A stretch of DNA of 64,000 nucleotides. Source: Paraconiothyrium sp. Pb-2020. Its lineage: Eukaryota; Ascomycota; Dothideomycetes; Pleosporales; Didymosphaeriaceae. The first letter of the stretch is position 1. The number at the start of each line of letters is the position of its first letter. The position numbers and the translations under genes were made by a program. The notes under the pieces were generated by a model. The model worked only from the letters and a program-made list of their open reading frames with translations. It was not told where the DNA came from and did not search any database. The DNA is taken from the NCBI GenBank assembly GCA_022419385.1, contig JAJUBI010000005.1, positions 2,418,001 through 2,482,000 on the forward strand, written 5' to 3'. Below, one piece after another: positions 1-10,920 of this stretch.

Positions 1-1086
1 CGAATATCCTGGAAGTTGCAGTACAGATCTGGCCTTGGTTTGACATGATGCCGAAATGCGACCATTTGATTGCTTGCTCAATGTCGCAATCATCAAACAC
101 AAGCAGCGGAGATTTGCCGCCAGTTTCAAGAGTAATATTCTTAAGCGTAGCTGCTGCTGACTTCATGATTTGTGAAGCGGTAGCTGTCGAACCAGTGAAA
201 GCGACTTTGTCGACTAAAGGATGACTGACAAGCGCAGCTCCTGCCTCGCGTCCATGGCCATTGACGAAGTTCACAACACCAGGCGGGAATCCCGCCTTCT
301 TGATGAGAGTACCTAGTACCAAAATGCTCAGTGGCGTTTGTTCTGCTGCCTTGAGCACAACCGTGTTGCCGCAAGCCAGCGCTGGGCCAAGTTTCCATGC
401 TGATACGCAGTCAGATCTCAGTATGCGCTTGGCATAGGGGAGGATTACAGACCTGCCATAGATAATGGGTAATTCCAAGGGATAATTTGGCCTATCACTC
501 CGATAGGTTGACGCAGAGTGTAGGCGAACTTTGCGGGAGTAGTGCCAATTGTCTGCCCAGATATCTTGTCTGCCCAACCTGAATAATAACGGATCGTGCC
601 GATAGTTTCGGGAAGGTCTTCTGTCAATGCAACAGTGTAGGGCTTTCCTGTGACAAAGTGTTAATTTCACGCACATTCAGGATATACATTGGTAACTTGT
701 GCTTACCATTATCCCAAGCATCAATTGTTGCTAAGAGCTCCTTGTTCTCCTCAATGAGATCGGCTAGCTTCGCCATCAATATACCACGATCAGTTCCAGG
801 CAACTGCTTCCATGAGTCGTGGACTAGAGCCGCTTTCGCTGCTTGTACTGCTTTGTCAACATCTTCTGCACTGGCAGCATGGACCTCAGCAATCTTGGAT
901 TCAGTTCTAGATAAGGTCAATGCACTGCGTAAACGAATGATTCAAGGCTCAGACATACGCAGGGTCTATTGACTCGAGGAGCTGTCCGCTACTTGAAGGT
1001 ACGATTTCATTGTTGATGAATAGACCTATAGGCTGACTCCACTTGCGTCCATTCGGTGCCTGAAGATCAACGTAGAAATCGGACAT
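1..1086 (-). CDS. Aldehyde dehydrogenase, class I type (3' part outside window)
   Basis: NAD(P)-dependent oxidation of an aldehyde to its acid. The N-terminal ~307 residues are visible in four exons: 1086-959, 906-707, 647-453 and 399-1. The introns are 52, 59 and 53 nt, all GT-AG with consistent phases. Seen: the PWNYPL segment of the Rossmann fold, the FTGSTATA cofactor loop, ETGGKSP with the general-base Glu, and NQGQICTATSR with the catalytic Cys just before the window edge. There is no frame break in the visible part. I chose the ATG at 1086 because homology (MSDFYVDLQAPNGRK...) starts there. An in-frame ATG at 1173 would add 29 residues rich in Arg, Ser and Ala. The neighbours (aldolase, hydroxy-acid dehydrogenase, Zn2Cys6 regulator) suggest a role in carbohydrate- or amino-acid-derived aldehyde catabolism; that is inference. 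Confidence 0.92.
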
Positions 1087-1732
1087 GTCTGCGGCAGAGA
1101 CGACGAGTTTCGGTGCGGTTGGAAGAGATGGGCGGAAGGCTAGAGGATACAGACACCTTTCCAGAGACTGCATTCAACACAGCAGGCCCAGTAGTTAACT
1201 TGCATTCGGAGAGTCTTCGGCGTGGAGTATCCTACTAGATCGCGTGTAAAGCGGCTAGAACGGTTTGTTTTCTACACGTATACCAGAATCGGGACGCCGG
1301 GCGCTCTGCATCCACGACTACGTACAGAGAGGGGCGTTTGATCTCATCGTGCACATGCGTGGGCAAGTAATTCCGAGGCAATGTTCCCTTTCAGGCTAGT
1401 GAAGCCCCGCACCACGACTAAGCCTATCCAATCTTTGACCCACCTGGGCAGCAATCCAACCATGCTCACGCTGCATGTGCTTGAGTTTGTCGAGTCAAAC
1501 TAAAAGGTTGACATAACTTCGTGTGAGTCGCTAGCACGACGTCTGAGAGACCTTTGGGGTGAGAAACTTGCATGGACTATCATGTAAAAGTCTCCTCTCA
1601 TGTCTTGCAGTGCACATGTGTTCAAGTATACCAATGTTTACCAATATGTAAAGGGTACAGTCAAAGTCAGTCGTAGAACTCACAACTGATGACCAACATC
1701 TCGATCATTGCTATTTGGCACAAGACGGTACG
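1087..1732. other. Intergenic: ALDH 5' region and aldolase 3' region
   Basis: Holds the promoter side of the aldehyde dehydrogenase and the 3' end of the same-strand aldolase gene. Apart from the alternative in-frame ATG for the dehydrogenase at 1173, I see no coding sequence or RNA gene here. Confidence 0.5.
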
Positions 1733-2644
1733 CTATGAAACAGTCTTCAATCCCGCGTTCTTCAACAAACCAAGAAGTTCTTGTCGTGGCTCACCCTCGA
1801 GCAGACCAAATGGTTTCCTTAGTCCACCAGTCTGGATACCTTGCAACTCCATCCCTGTCTTGACTGCAGCAGGGTAATTGTGTTCTTCCAAAAACGCGCA
1901 GATCGGCCAAATCTTTTGCCACAACTCCCTACCCTTCTTCAGATCTCCGTTAACCGCAACGGCATCCCAGAGCTGTACGGAGAGCTCGGGAATTACATTC
2001 GTTGCGCCCCACACGGAGCCCTTTGCGCCTGCAGCCATGCCGTAGAAAGTCAACGTGTCCCAGCCATTGAATGCTGTGATCTTGTCGGCGTGGCCAAAGA
2101 GAAGTTCGGTGAACGCGGGTGCGTTTCCGGAGGTGTCTTTCAGGTACTTGACACCGACGTCGGAAAGTGATGCAATCTCTTTGGGCGAGAGCGTGAGTCC
2201 GCTGGCTGATGGTATGTTGTAGTAAAGAATGTCCAATCCCGACGTCTGATGTATCTCTCCAAGCATTTCTTTGAGCTGTTTCAAGTTGACTGGGTCGTAG
2301 AAAGGCGGCACGACCATCAGTGCGGAGGCCCCGGCTTTCGCGTGATGTGCCGCCAGATCTGTACCTTCCACAGTGCTCAATGCGCCAATGCCTGCAACCA
2401 CGGGGACGCGACCGGCAGCGTATTTGACGCAGAGCTCAACGAGTTCTTTTCGCTCAGCTGTCGTTAGAGCAGTAAACTCTCCAGTCGTTCCTCCTGGTAC
2501 GAGGCCATGCACACCGATTTGAATGAGGTTGTCAATGTGTGCTTTGAGTCGGCCCTCGTCAATCTTCGAACGGTCGTCTGTGAAGGGTGTGGTGAGTGCT
2601 ACTAGGATCCCCGTCAGGTCCTTGTGGTTGGATGCGCTACCCAT
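1733..2644 (-). CDS. DHDPS/N-acetylneuraminate-lyase family aldolase
   Basis: A 303-aa intronless protein of the class I, Schiff-base DapA/NAL superfamily (TIM barrel), close to the family's usual ~300 aa. Seen: the GGTTGE loop (residues 51-56) that binds the keto-acid carboxylate, Tyr141/Tyr142 in YYNIPSASG (general acid/base), and the Schiff-base lysine Lys169 in YLKDTSG. The reading frame is open 74 codons further upstream, but homology begins at MGSASNHKDLTG, so I start at 2644. Fungal members include 2-keto-3-deoxy-sugar-acid aldolases, 4-hydroxy-2-oxoglutarate aldolases and deaminating enzymes of hydroxyproline catabolism; sequence alone does not decide between them. It lies between an aldehyde dehydrogenase and a divergent hydroxy-acid dehydrogenase, which favours a catabolic over a lysine-biosynthetic role (fungi use the aminoadipate route for lysine). 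Confidence 0.9.
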   Translation of the reverse strand: MGSASNHKDLTGILVALTTPFTDDRSKIDEGRLKAHIDNLIQIGVHGLVPGGTTGEFTALTTAERKELVELCVKYAAGRVPVVAGIGALSTVEGTDLAAHHAKAGASALMVVPPFYDPVNLKQLKEMLGEIHQTSGLDILYYNIPSASGLTLSPKEIASLSDVGVKYLKDTSGNAPAFTELLFGHADKITAFNGWDTLTFYGMAAGAKGSVWGATNVIPELSVQLWDAVAVNGDLKKGRELWQKIWPICAFLEEHNYPAAVKTGMELQGIQTGGLRKPFGLLEGEPRQELLGLLKNAGLKTVS

Positions 2645-3256
2645 TGTGGCGGTGATATATATGATGGACTTTCGAATGAATAGAAAATTCAGAGGAAATG
2701 GAATTATTGGTTTGTTGAGCAATGGAACGTTTGAATGTTCTCGCGTTGATTTGAGGAGATATTCGTGCGGATGTTGCTTTATTACATTCGTCTGACATAT
2801 CAACCACTGGTCGGCCCCACAGCCGCCAGTATCCAGCGCTGAGAATGAACTGCTGTGGGGAACCACCCGTATCAGCTGAAGGCTATCTCAATTCAGGAAG
2901 CTATCGCGATTAAGAGCTACTACTAGTATTCTAAAGGTAAAATTGAAGAACACGCGGGGTTGCACTGGACCTAGCACTGCACGGCTGGGGTTTCCCCCAT
3001 CGCGAATAGCAAGTCGTTCCGGCAGCATATCACCGCGCCCCGAATTCGGTGATTATCGTGAGGCCATGTTTAGTATATGCCACTCGCTGCTGGAACTGAG
3101 GCGATAGTGACTAACATATCGGATCATATGCCGCTCTTGCACTAATTGCTTTGAATGTGTGGGTCATGAAAAACCGAGGATATGCAGCCATAAGCTGAAG
3201 AGGACGACAGCCTCAAATAAGTCGCAACGTTCCTACGCTCACTATTACTCCCCAAC
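2645..3256. promoter_or_regulatory. Divergent intergenic region between aldolase and FMN dehydrogenase
   Basis: 612 bp between two genes that start in opposite directions (2644 minus, 3257 plus), so it should hold both promoters and could hold shared sites for the nearby Zn2Cys6 regulator. I did not find a convincing CGG-N-CCG palindrome by eye. No coding sequence is supported. Confidence 0.45.
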
Positions 3257-4644
3257 ATGGCGAATCGTGCACCAACGCTTGACCGATATGTTTTCTCGAT
3301 TAGTGACCTGAAGACATATGGGAGTCGGAAATTACCTAAAGAGTACGAGGAGTACTACAATCAGGGAGCGATGGACATGGTAACACTGCGCGACAACGAA
3401 GCCGCGTTTGACAGATGGCGAATCGTGCCTCGCGTACTGCGAAATGTTTCGAACCTGGATACCTCGACGACATTCTGCGGAGAGAGGATATCGTTTCCCT
3501 TGGGTTTCAGCCCATCAGCTATGCACAAGATGGCCCATCCAATTGGCGAAATTGGGACGTCATGTGCAGCAGCGGACATGGGCATTCCAATGTGCTTGAG
3601 CTCGTATGCTACCACATCGCTTGAGGAAGTCATTCAGCACTCAACGGGAAATCCTTATATGATGCAAATGTGCGTCGTCAAGGACCGAAACATTACACTC
3701 CAGTTGTTGAAACGGGCTGAAAGTACGTGGAAACTTCCACACGATTTACATTGGAAAGAGGACTTGATACTGACGAGGCTAAGACGCCGGATATAAAGCA
3801 TTATTCCTCTCGGTGGACGTCCCTGCGTTGGGTCGAAGACTGAACGAGATGCGAAATGATTTTACACTTCCTAAAGATCTAACCTTCCCTAACATTTTGT
3901 CGGAAGGAGGACAAGAATTCGCTAATTCGGAGGAGGAAAAGGCGAACGGTCCCAAAGCATTTGGTAGGTTTTCACCCGTGTCAAGCTCGGGGACAGCTCC
4001 TAATCTGTAGCAGAGGATAATTTGGAATGGGAAGAGGCAATTCCTTGGTTGCGAGCGAACACATCGATGGAAATATGGCTTAAAGGAGGTCAGTCACCAC
4101 CGTCAAACATTTTGAATGATCTGCTGACTTTCCCAAAAGTCACCAGTCCACAGGATGTAGAGCTAGCGGTGGGTTATGGTGTCGACGGTATCGTTGTATC
4201 AAATCACGGCGGCCGGCAGCTTGACAGCATGCCGGCGACGCTAGATGTTCTTGAAGAATGCGTGGCAGCAGCGCGTGGCAAAATACCGATTGCAATGGAT
4301 GGCGGAGTCCGCCGGGGGTCTGATATTTTCAAGGCTTTAGCGCTTGGAGCCAAATGCTGCTTCGTTGGTCGGATCGCCATCTGGGGTCTCGCAGTAAGTT
4401 GCTTTACAGGAGCGTACTCTATGATAAATCGCTGAATATCTGCAGTATGATGGCCAAAGAGGGGTCGAATTGGGTCTCAAGCTCTTGCTGCACGAGTTCC
4501 AAGTTACGATGGCTTTAGCAGGGTAAGAATGTCTGTCCCCTAGTGCCCGCGATGGCTAATAATCATAGATGTCGAACGATTGCCGATATTTCCCGTGCTC
4601 ATGTCCGACGCGTGAATCGGGATGGAACTCTTGCAAAGCTATAA
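3257..4644 (+). CDS. FMN-dependent 2-hydroxy-acid dehydrogenase/oxidase
   Basis: Oxidises an L-2-hydroxy acid to a 2-keto acid using FMN (glycolate oxidase / L-lactate dehydrogenase family). Six exons: 3257-3722, 3784-3963, 4011-4088, 4140-4393, 4446-4522, 4569-4644. All introns are GT-AG of 46-61 nt, giving 376 aa. Seen: the N-terminal LPKEYEEYYNQGAMD helix, FSPSAMHKMAHP, LSSYATTSLEE, LFLSVDVPALGRR, and the active-site VVSNHGGRQLD with the catalytic His at about residue 264. This is followed by PIAMDGGVRRGSDIFKALALGA, which binds the FMN phosphate. There is no cytochrome b5 domain, unlike yeast cytochrome b2. The usual GRP before WGLA reads GRI. The gene is divergent from the aldolase and convergent with the Zn2Cys6 regulator, whose end is only 93 bp away. 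Confidence 0.92.
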
Positions 4645-4737
4645 GATGATGTTGTAAATGCGATAGTCGAGGACTAATTTGTTTCGGATCGTATGCATGA
4701 GCAGTTCTTTCTAGCGCTATCGTTTCGAATGAGTTCT

Positions 4738-7208
4738 TCAATATAAAGTAACCCACACATCTTGTTCCTTGCAGACATCGACCCAGGTAGGCTGATTCGA
4801 TGTCGATCTGGATGATCTCGATTGGTTGGAGTCGACAGATCCAGGGTCCGAGGGGAGTGTACGTTCATCATGCCGCTTCCAGACTTCCTTCATGACTGTC
4901 ATGGAAATGTTGAATGTCTCAAGACCACATTTTTCGAATCCTTTGTCCAACCATGCCATAAGCGAAGTCCTATTCTGGAGTGACAAGGCTTCGCACCCCG
5001 CGATGAAGGCTGGCCAAGCAGAGCCCGGACCAGACAACCCTTCGGGAAGGAGCGCTTGGTCAAAATCTCTGAGTGACTGAATAACGGACCCAACGTGACC
5101 TTGTAAGATAAGTGGATTGACATTGCGAATCCGCCGGTAAAACAATATCACCAAAGCTGAATTCATTGCTTGCATCATGTGATAATTTACCGGCCGAGGC
5201 ATGGCGGCGGTGCCATCGCCTTCGGTCTCGTCAGCGCCCGGATCTCTCAGAGCCCATGAGCAGACAATGTGCTCTAGGCGACCGGAGCGCTTGTTTAAAA
5301 ACTCGAGGAAATGACTGTCCGTATCTTTTCCGTATCTGGTGGCATCTAATATGTTCGCTAAGCGAGTCGTTTGTGAAACGAGACTTAGCCATGTCTCCGA
5401 TATCCCGTAAATTTCGTGATACATAGTATTATGATAGCGTCGTGAGTCGTTGAGGTGGATGTCGTGCAGCCCAATCTCTCCTTTTGACTCCTCTATATCA
5501 AGGTCACTGTCGGATTGGTGGGGTTCCAGCCGCAGGAAGTCATCCAGTCGAGCGTTATGACCACTCCTGGGAGGAGGCTTCTCCACATGTTCCGAACCAG
5601 CATGAAGCCTCCCAGCTCGGTAGGCGGCGCTCATATTGTCGATGACAGAGCCGTAATGCGTATAATCGTGGAGAACGTAAGTGCTCTCCCCGACCACCCG
5701 TATCCATGAGTAGACATGATGTAAAAATCGACATTTTCGAGATATCTGGCGTTTCGCAAGGCCTTTCACCCTTATCAAACGCTCTGCATCTATGATGTAA
5801 CGACGTGCATCAGCATGGTGTCCGGAAACTGTCTTTGGAGGTTCTTAGATCAGTCAAAGAAACATCTTTCCCGGGGAAATCAACTTACCGCGCACGCAAG
5901 CATAGCCAAGATTGCCATGAGTTGGTCTTTGTACTTCGCTTTTGCTGGGCCTTTGAGTTCCTCGCGAAGTGATACTTGCATGTGTACGTTTGCTTGGCTC
6001 CGCAGTCGAATGAAGAGATCCATCCAGTATTCAGGCTCTTTCGTCGTTTGACCAGAACTCACCGAGAGATGATAAGCTGAGCATGCTAATATTCCGTAAA
6101 GGTTTGCGGCATTCGCATGTTTCAGTAAGCCAGTCTGCAGGAACGTCATCTCCGAAAGTGATATCGCTGCTTCGGATAGCTGAAAAATGGTCCATGGCGA
6201 TTTCGTATTGGACGGCATAAATGACCATCCAGGAATAATAAAGTCGTAAAAATGCTTCAGAAGGAATTGGGCTTCAGTTGGTGAATCGACTTCAGCTAGG
6301 AAGATTCGATGCTGTTTCATTCCTACAGGAGCACCTGGAGGGTGTGATTCGTTGAATGTGTGTGCAGAGGCTGAACTTAGAGAATAGTTCGAGGGCGCTG
6401 GGTCATGTGCACGCAAAATCTCGTCAGACAAAGCTAATCCGGAATCAGGCTGAATCATCCCAAACTCATGTTCGGAATAGTGCGCAGCATATTGAGGCAT
6501 CAACAGGCTGTTCCCAGTGTCAAAATCGAGCGAGAACAGGTCAGACCACTGCAGACTGTTGTTGATGCCAAGGATTGGATCGAACCAGTCGACGAGAGCC
6601 GGTCCTGGGTCAAGCACATTGGTTGTTCCATTTTCATTTGTCATTTGGTCACCATCCAGCACGCTGCCACCGGCCGTGGGATCTATCTGTGGAACAGGTG
6701 GGCAATCCACTGTCGCAATGTTGGTAGAGGCTTCTGGAGCCACTAGGTTCAGGACGCCAAAGGGGCCGATGGAGATATCTTCTTCATCTGTCTGCAGATC
6801 TCTTGTTCGAGCATCGATCTGTGCAAGAGATGCATCCACAGAACCTGAACCGAAACATTTTCTCAGGCTTGTGGACATGGACGCCCTCGATGATACTGCA
6901 TTTACAATCAGACCAACAGATCCCGTGGCAGCATACAACGCATACATACCCGAAAAGAGATGGTGCCTGGTGGTATTCTCGCCAGTGACCTCGTTATCGA
7001 ATTGTCCGGTGCCAGGTGAGAAAAGAGTCGCGGGCGGCAACCACCGGACCCCTTCATCGTACCCTTCGCAAGTCACATTGATTGCTCGACAAGCCAGACA
7101 GGCAGGTCTGATCTGATCGCATTTGACGTGCCGCCTTCTACAGGTCTTGCATCCACCGAATGAATGTTTTCGGCGACTTGGTCGTTTTCCGCGTCCAGCT
7201 CCGGGCAT
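4738..7208 (-). CDS. Zn(II)2Cys6 fungal transcription factor
   Basis: An 804-aa regulator in two exons, 7208-5889 and 5832-4738. The 56-nt intron has a GT donor and a CAAAG acceptor, the only acceptor that keeps the downstream homology in frame. The N-terminal binuclear zinc cluster has the full CX2CX6CX6CX2CX6C pattern at about residues 20-46 (GCKTCRRRHVKCDQIRPAC...), preceded by a basic RGKRPSRRKHS stretch. The remainder resembles the fungal-specific transcription factor domain of the PF11951 kind, with LLKHFYDFIIPGW, an ACSAYHLS segment and a C-terminal helical part (DARRYIIDAERLIRVKGL). The gene sits inside the catabolic-looking cluster, between the FMN dehydrogenase and the SDR gene, so it is a plausible pathway-specific activator; this is inference. 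Confidence 0.9.
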
Positions 7209-7556
7209 TGTGGGTCAAAAGTGATGACGTCAGCGTTCTTGGAAGGTGGGCATGGCCGACTGATGTGCATGTCGAAGTATACACGCGACACCTTCACATA
7301 TGGCCACCCACTTCGAGGATATCTTCTTTCGATCTGCAATTTCGAGGTGGCGAAGTAGGGCAAGTGGTTCCAGTCGGTTAACAATGGGTCCGGAATCACC
7401 TTCCTCCTCGGATAACATTACGCTAGCCGACTTCGGCCCCACGCCCTACGCTGAACATGACCTTGCCAGGCTTTGAAATCGAGCTTTGGGTTGATGCGAT
7501 CAAAATCTTTTCATCGATTGAGAGACACATACTTTGATACCACATAGTTATCGAAT
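7209..7556. promoter_or_regulatory. Divergent promoter region, regulator / SDR gene
   Basis: 348 bp between the ATG of the Zn2Cys6 regulator (minus) and the ATG of the SDR gene (plus). The two genes probably share this control region. No separate gene or clear operator was seen by eye. Confidence 0.45.
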
Positions 7557-8726
7557 ATGGCGAAAGTTCTATTGCAAGTTCTCGAAATCTTGGCGCAAAC
7601 AGAGGATAATTGCTCACTCACGCGTAGGACTGGTGGCACTGGGTACATTGGTGGGGACGTCTTGTACCGATTATTTTCGCACGGTGTACCCAGATACAGC
7701 ATCACTTGTCTGGTCCGGGACCATGAGAAGGCCGAGCAATTGTCAAAGAGCTATCCTGACGTCCGCATTGTGGAGGGCGACCTTGATGATGTTCAACTCG
7801 TGGAGAAGGAAGCACGTGAAGCAGACATTGTTACGCATCTAGCAGCCACTTCCCATTTCCCAAGCTCTGAGGCGATAGTCAAAGGCTTGACTCAGCCGGA
7901 AAGGAGCCAGAAAGGCTACTGGATCCAAATTTCAGGCGCCACACTACTCGCTGCAGACGAGATCAAAGACGGAAGGTTTGGACTTGCGACCGACAAGTCT
8001 TACGACGATGTCAAAGACATCAAAGACGTTCACTCCATGATCACCGCCAACCCAAAGAGGCTCGTTGATAATCTGATTTTTGCTCAAGATAAGATCAACA
8101 CTGCACTGATTGTTGGCCCCCATATATACGGACTAGGAAGAGGACCTTCGCATATTCGTAGTGTAAGATCCGAGAGATATGACCGATGCACTCCAATCAT
8201 GAGCTCATTAATACAGGTCCAAGCACCAGAAATTGCACGGGCAACGCTGAAACTACAGGAAGGCTTCAGATTAGGTGAAGGAAAAAACAACTGGAGCAAC
8301 ATTCATGTGAACGATCTGAGCGACCTGATTGCATCCCTTGTGGAATCAGCCGCTAAAGGCGAGACTGTCGACGGATTATGGGGCAAGGACGGCATCTACT
8401 TTCCAGAAAATGGGAACATGGTAAGCGAGGCCTTTTCTATTTGAACTTAGCTAACGGTCTGCTATGCCTTCGGAGATCTATCGGCAGAAATTGCGAAGGA
8501 AGCTCAGAAGCAGAGCCTCATCCCCAAAGGTTCTGCCGAGAAGGTGATCGACGCAAAGGAAGCTGATGCGCTTTCCGGTCATGCATCCATCCTATGGGGC
8601 ACGAATGCCATCATTAAGTCTTCGAGAGCGAATTCATTGCTCAATTGGAAGCCGTCGCGCCCATCGCTAATAGATGAGATCCCTGGCATTGTAGCGAGAG
8701 AAGGGCAGGCCCAGTTAAAAGACTGA
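7557..8726 (+). CDS. NAD(P)-binding SDR/NmrA-like protein with GC-AG intron(s)
   Basis: A Rossmann-fold protein of the atypical/extended SDR type (nucleotide-sugar-epimerase or NmrA-like), about 354 aa. Exon 1 is only 17 nt (7557-7573). The first intron, 7574-7627, starts GCAAGT and ends GTAG, and joins MAKVLL to TGGTGYIGGDVL, the dinucleotide-binding motif. Also seen: VRIVEGDLDD, DIVTHLAAT, a YWIQISGATLLAADEI stretch and GPHIYGLGRGP. The second intron is ambiguous. GT-AG at 8421-8450 would be only 30 nt. A second GC-AG intron at 8425-8475 (51 nt, CTAAC branch site at 8451) also keeps the frame into LSAEIAKEAQKQ. Both choices lead to the stop at 8724-8726. It is divergent from the Zn2Cys6 regulator. 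Substrate unknown. Confidence 0.82.
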
Positions 8727-8910
8727 AGTAACATTGAAGAATCTAAAACACCAGCTTCATTTCTAAACTGCGAGCATTGCATTGTTAACTGTGCTAGCTT
8801 TGACTTATGACACCGCTTGTTCCCACACAATGGTTACGTGTAGGTCACTTTGTATTCTGCGTACCCTTGACTGGGTAATGTTTTCAATAGAGGTGACACA
8901 GACAGCAAAT

Positions 8911-9408
8911 ATGGTTTCCAACCAATCCCGGAACTTGGTTGGGCTGACCCCAGTAGAGTATCCTAGCCACGCGCGGGCAAAGCTCAAGAAGGTATCTGGT
9001 GATGCTCGTGCTCTCTTCGCCAACTGGAACAGCCAGATGAGTGCTCGAAGCCGTCGGCTCACTGACAATGATCCATCTGGACAAAAGGTACCTAAGCATG
9101 ACAATTTTACGACCACAAGCGACCAGCTCAGGTTGGTCCGCCAAATGCGGCACGCTGCAGACGAGGAGTCTCGAACGGAGTATTTCCCTCTCTATAAGAT
9201 TGCTATAATGATGGAGAGAAATGTTTGGCTGCTCGCAGAGAGATTGACTCAGAACACTAGTACATGGCAAGAAACGTATGAAGCGTCAGTGACCATTAGA
9301 GAAGGATTGTCACGTGCAGAGCGGATTGCGCTGGTACGCGAAGCGTTCATGGAGCGTTATAAATGGATTCAAATGCGATTTATCAAATGCGATTTTACTA
9401 ATTTTTGA
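8911..9408 (+). CDS. Hypothetical orphan protein
   Basis: A 165-aa open frame that I do not recognise. It starts MVSNQSRNLVGLTPVEYP; an in-frame ATG at 8878 would add 11 residues. The product is basic, helical-looking and rich in Arg, Ser and Glu, with no signal peptide, membrane segment or Cys pattern. The last codons repeat a motif: IQMRFIKCDF is encoded by two near-identical ATGCGATTT / ATGCGATTTT stretches just before the stop. It lies 184 bp downstream of the SDR gene and on the same strand as the next orphan. It could be a lineage-specific gene or chance open sequence; codon statistics or transcripts would decide. Confidence 0.4.
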   Translation: MVSNQSRNLVGLTPVEYPSHARAKLKKVSGDARALFANWNSQMSARSRRLTDNDPSGQKVPKHDNFTTTSDQLRLVRQMRHAADEESRTEYFPLYKIAIMMERNVWLLAERLTQNTSTWQETYEASVTIREGLSRAERIALVREAFMERYKWIQMRFIKCDFTNF

Positions 9409-9707
9409 AATATACCGGGGTGGGAGCCACGTGTGTCACCATAATGAGCTCACAACGGCCCCAAAGGAACTGTCGTCATTTTAGACACTTCTTATCTATC
9501 CATTCAAACCCTAGCGGGTGGGATTACTCCAAAGACACATTGTGCAATAACATTGTACAAACAATGTTCCCGCGTTATGTATCCACAATAAGAAGACCTA
9601 AAATGCAATTCAGTTCTACATAAACAAACCTCACCATACGACTGAGTACGCTCAAGCTGAATAGCAACCTTAGATTCGACCTTGAAAAGAACAGCACATT
9701 GAGTAAG

Positions 9708-10154
9708 ATGCCCAAAAATCTGAAGAAGAACGTCACCTTTGCACCGCCGGCTAGTACGAAGGTGTACCTCATTGCTCAGGGGCAAGGCACTTGGGAGAAC
9801 GGCCAAGCACGTGCCAATTACCCTACACCCTTTGAAATTTCCAATATGTCTAGGCTGGCCGCACAGACTCTAGCACACATCGAACATCTTGAAAAGGGTA
9901 GTACGAATATGGAGCGCAAGCCTACTGTGCAGGGAACACCATATATCCACGCCCAGAATGGTGCTCAAACTGCTGGGGAGCCTGCTCAGTCGAGCGGTAG
10001 TGCCACTTTCGATACTTTTCTTCCACAGGAGAAGGTGCTTGACGAGCACACGAACCGTAGGCCTACCGCAAAGTCATTCAGCTCTCTTGTATCACTGAAG
10101 AGCTTGAGCAAGAAGCTCAAGCAGAAGATTCTAGGAAACAAGATCAAGTTTTAA
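9708..10154 (+). CDS. Hypothetical orphan protein, basic C-terminus
   Basis: A 148-aa open frame starting MPKNLKKNVTFAPP. No recognised domain. It is polar and low in hydrophobic segments, and ends in a Lys/Ser/Leu-rich tail (SLKSLSKKLKQKILGNKIKF) that could form an amphipathic basic helix. It follows the first orphan by 299 bp on the same strand and precedes the Argonaute. The intervening 9409-9707 shows no gene. The composition is more protein-like than in random frames, with few rare residues and a sensible stop, but no homology can be claimed. Confidence 0.42.
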   Translation: MPKNLKKNVTFAPPASTKVYLIAQGQGTWENGQARANYPTPFEISNMSRLAAQTLAHIEHLEKGSTNMERKPTVQGTPYIHAQNGAQTAGEPAQSSGSATFDTFLPQEKVLDEHTNRRPTAKSFSSLVSLKSLSKKLKQKILGNKIKF

Positions 10155-10920
10155 CGGGCAAGTTTTTGAGGAGAGAGAATTTCATATATATATCGCATCT
10201 CATCATAGCTCCTCACCGTTGGTTAGCTCCAATTCCATGCCATATACCCAATACCCCATCTCTACCTGCATTTACTAGATTGCTTTTCACCTCTTTCCGC
10301 TGATGTAGTAGACGTCCAATGCCGCGCTTTCTCTAGACACCTGGCATATTTGCGTTTGCTTTCTTATCCCAGAATATAACACCAGCAATTCGTTCGAAAC
10401 ATCCAATGTAATATGGCTTTTCGACTGTTGAGACAAGTTATTGTATCATGTAATCGCGGTGATGCTTGCCGACGCAGGGCTAGACGATCTGACAATAGTA
10501 TAACGATTGCTACCCCCCTAAAAAAAGATTATCAGACAAGACCACAAATTGGCAACAAGCTGACAACATCTCGAAAGCAGGCTTTTGTACGTTAGGTTTT
10601 CATTGTGTTCGAGCTTGTCATGTCGGGTGGATACCCAGTACGAGGAGAATTATCCCATTAAACGCAAAGTCAACGCATCGCAATCTGGTTGCCAGGTCGG
10701 GTCCTGTTGCGTATTAAGTTGCCTTAATCGCCTCGCTTTGAGGTCTATATCCAAACACGCAAGCTTGATTCATACGAGCAGAACATAGTTTTTCTTCAGC
10801 AAACTTCTTTTGGGCCAGATTATATATAGGAGGCCGTGCGCCTGTTCCATCGCGTTACTATCTTTTCTTCTTCAAGTGACTCATCTTATAGGATTTCTTG
10901 GAAGTCTGAGGATTTTTGAT
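10155..10920 (+). promoter_or_regulatory. Argonaute upstream region with TATA-like element
   Basis: A gene-free 766 bp stretch before the Argonaute start. A TATATATA run at about 10820-10828 lies ~95 bp upstream of the ATG at 10921 and is a reasonable TATA element. The Argonaute frame stays open from 10810, but there is no ATG between 10810 and 10921, so the start is set at 10921. Confidence 0.4.

Noticed and set aside
8421..8450. 30-nt GT-AG intron in the SDR gene
   Set aside because: Shorter than fungal introns normally are. A 51-nt GC-AG intron with a CTAAC branch site fits better, but this is not certain.
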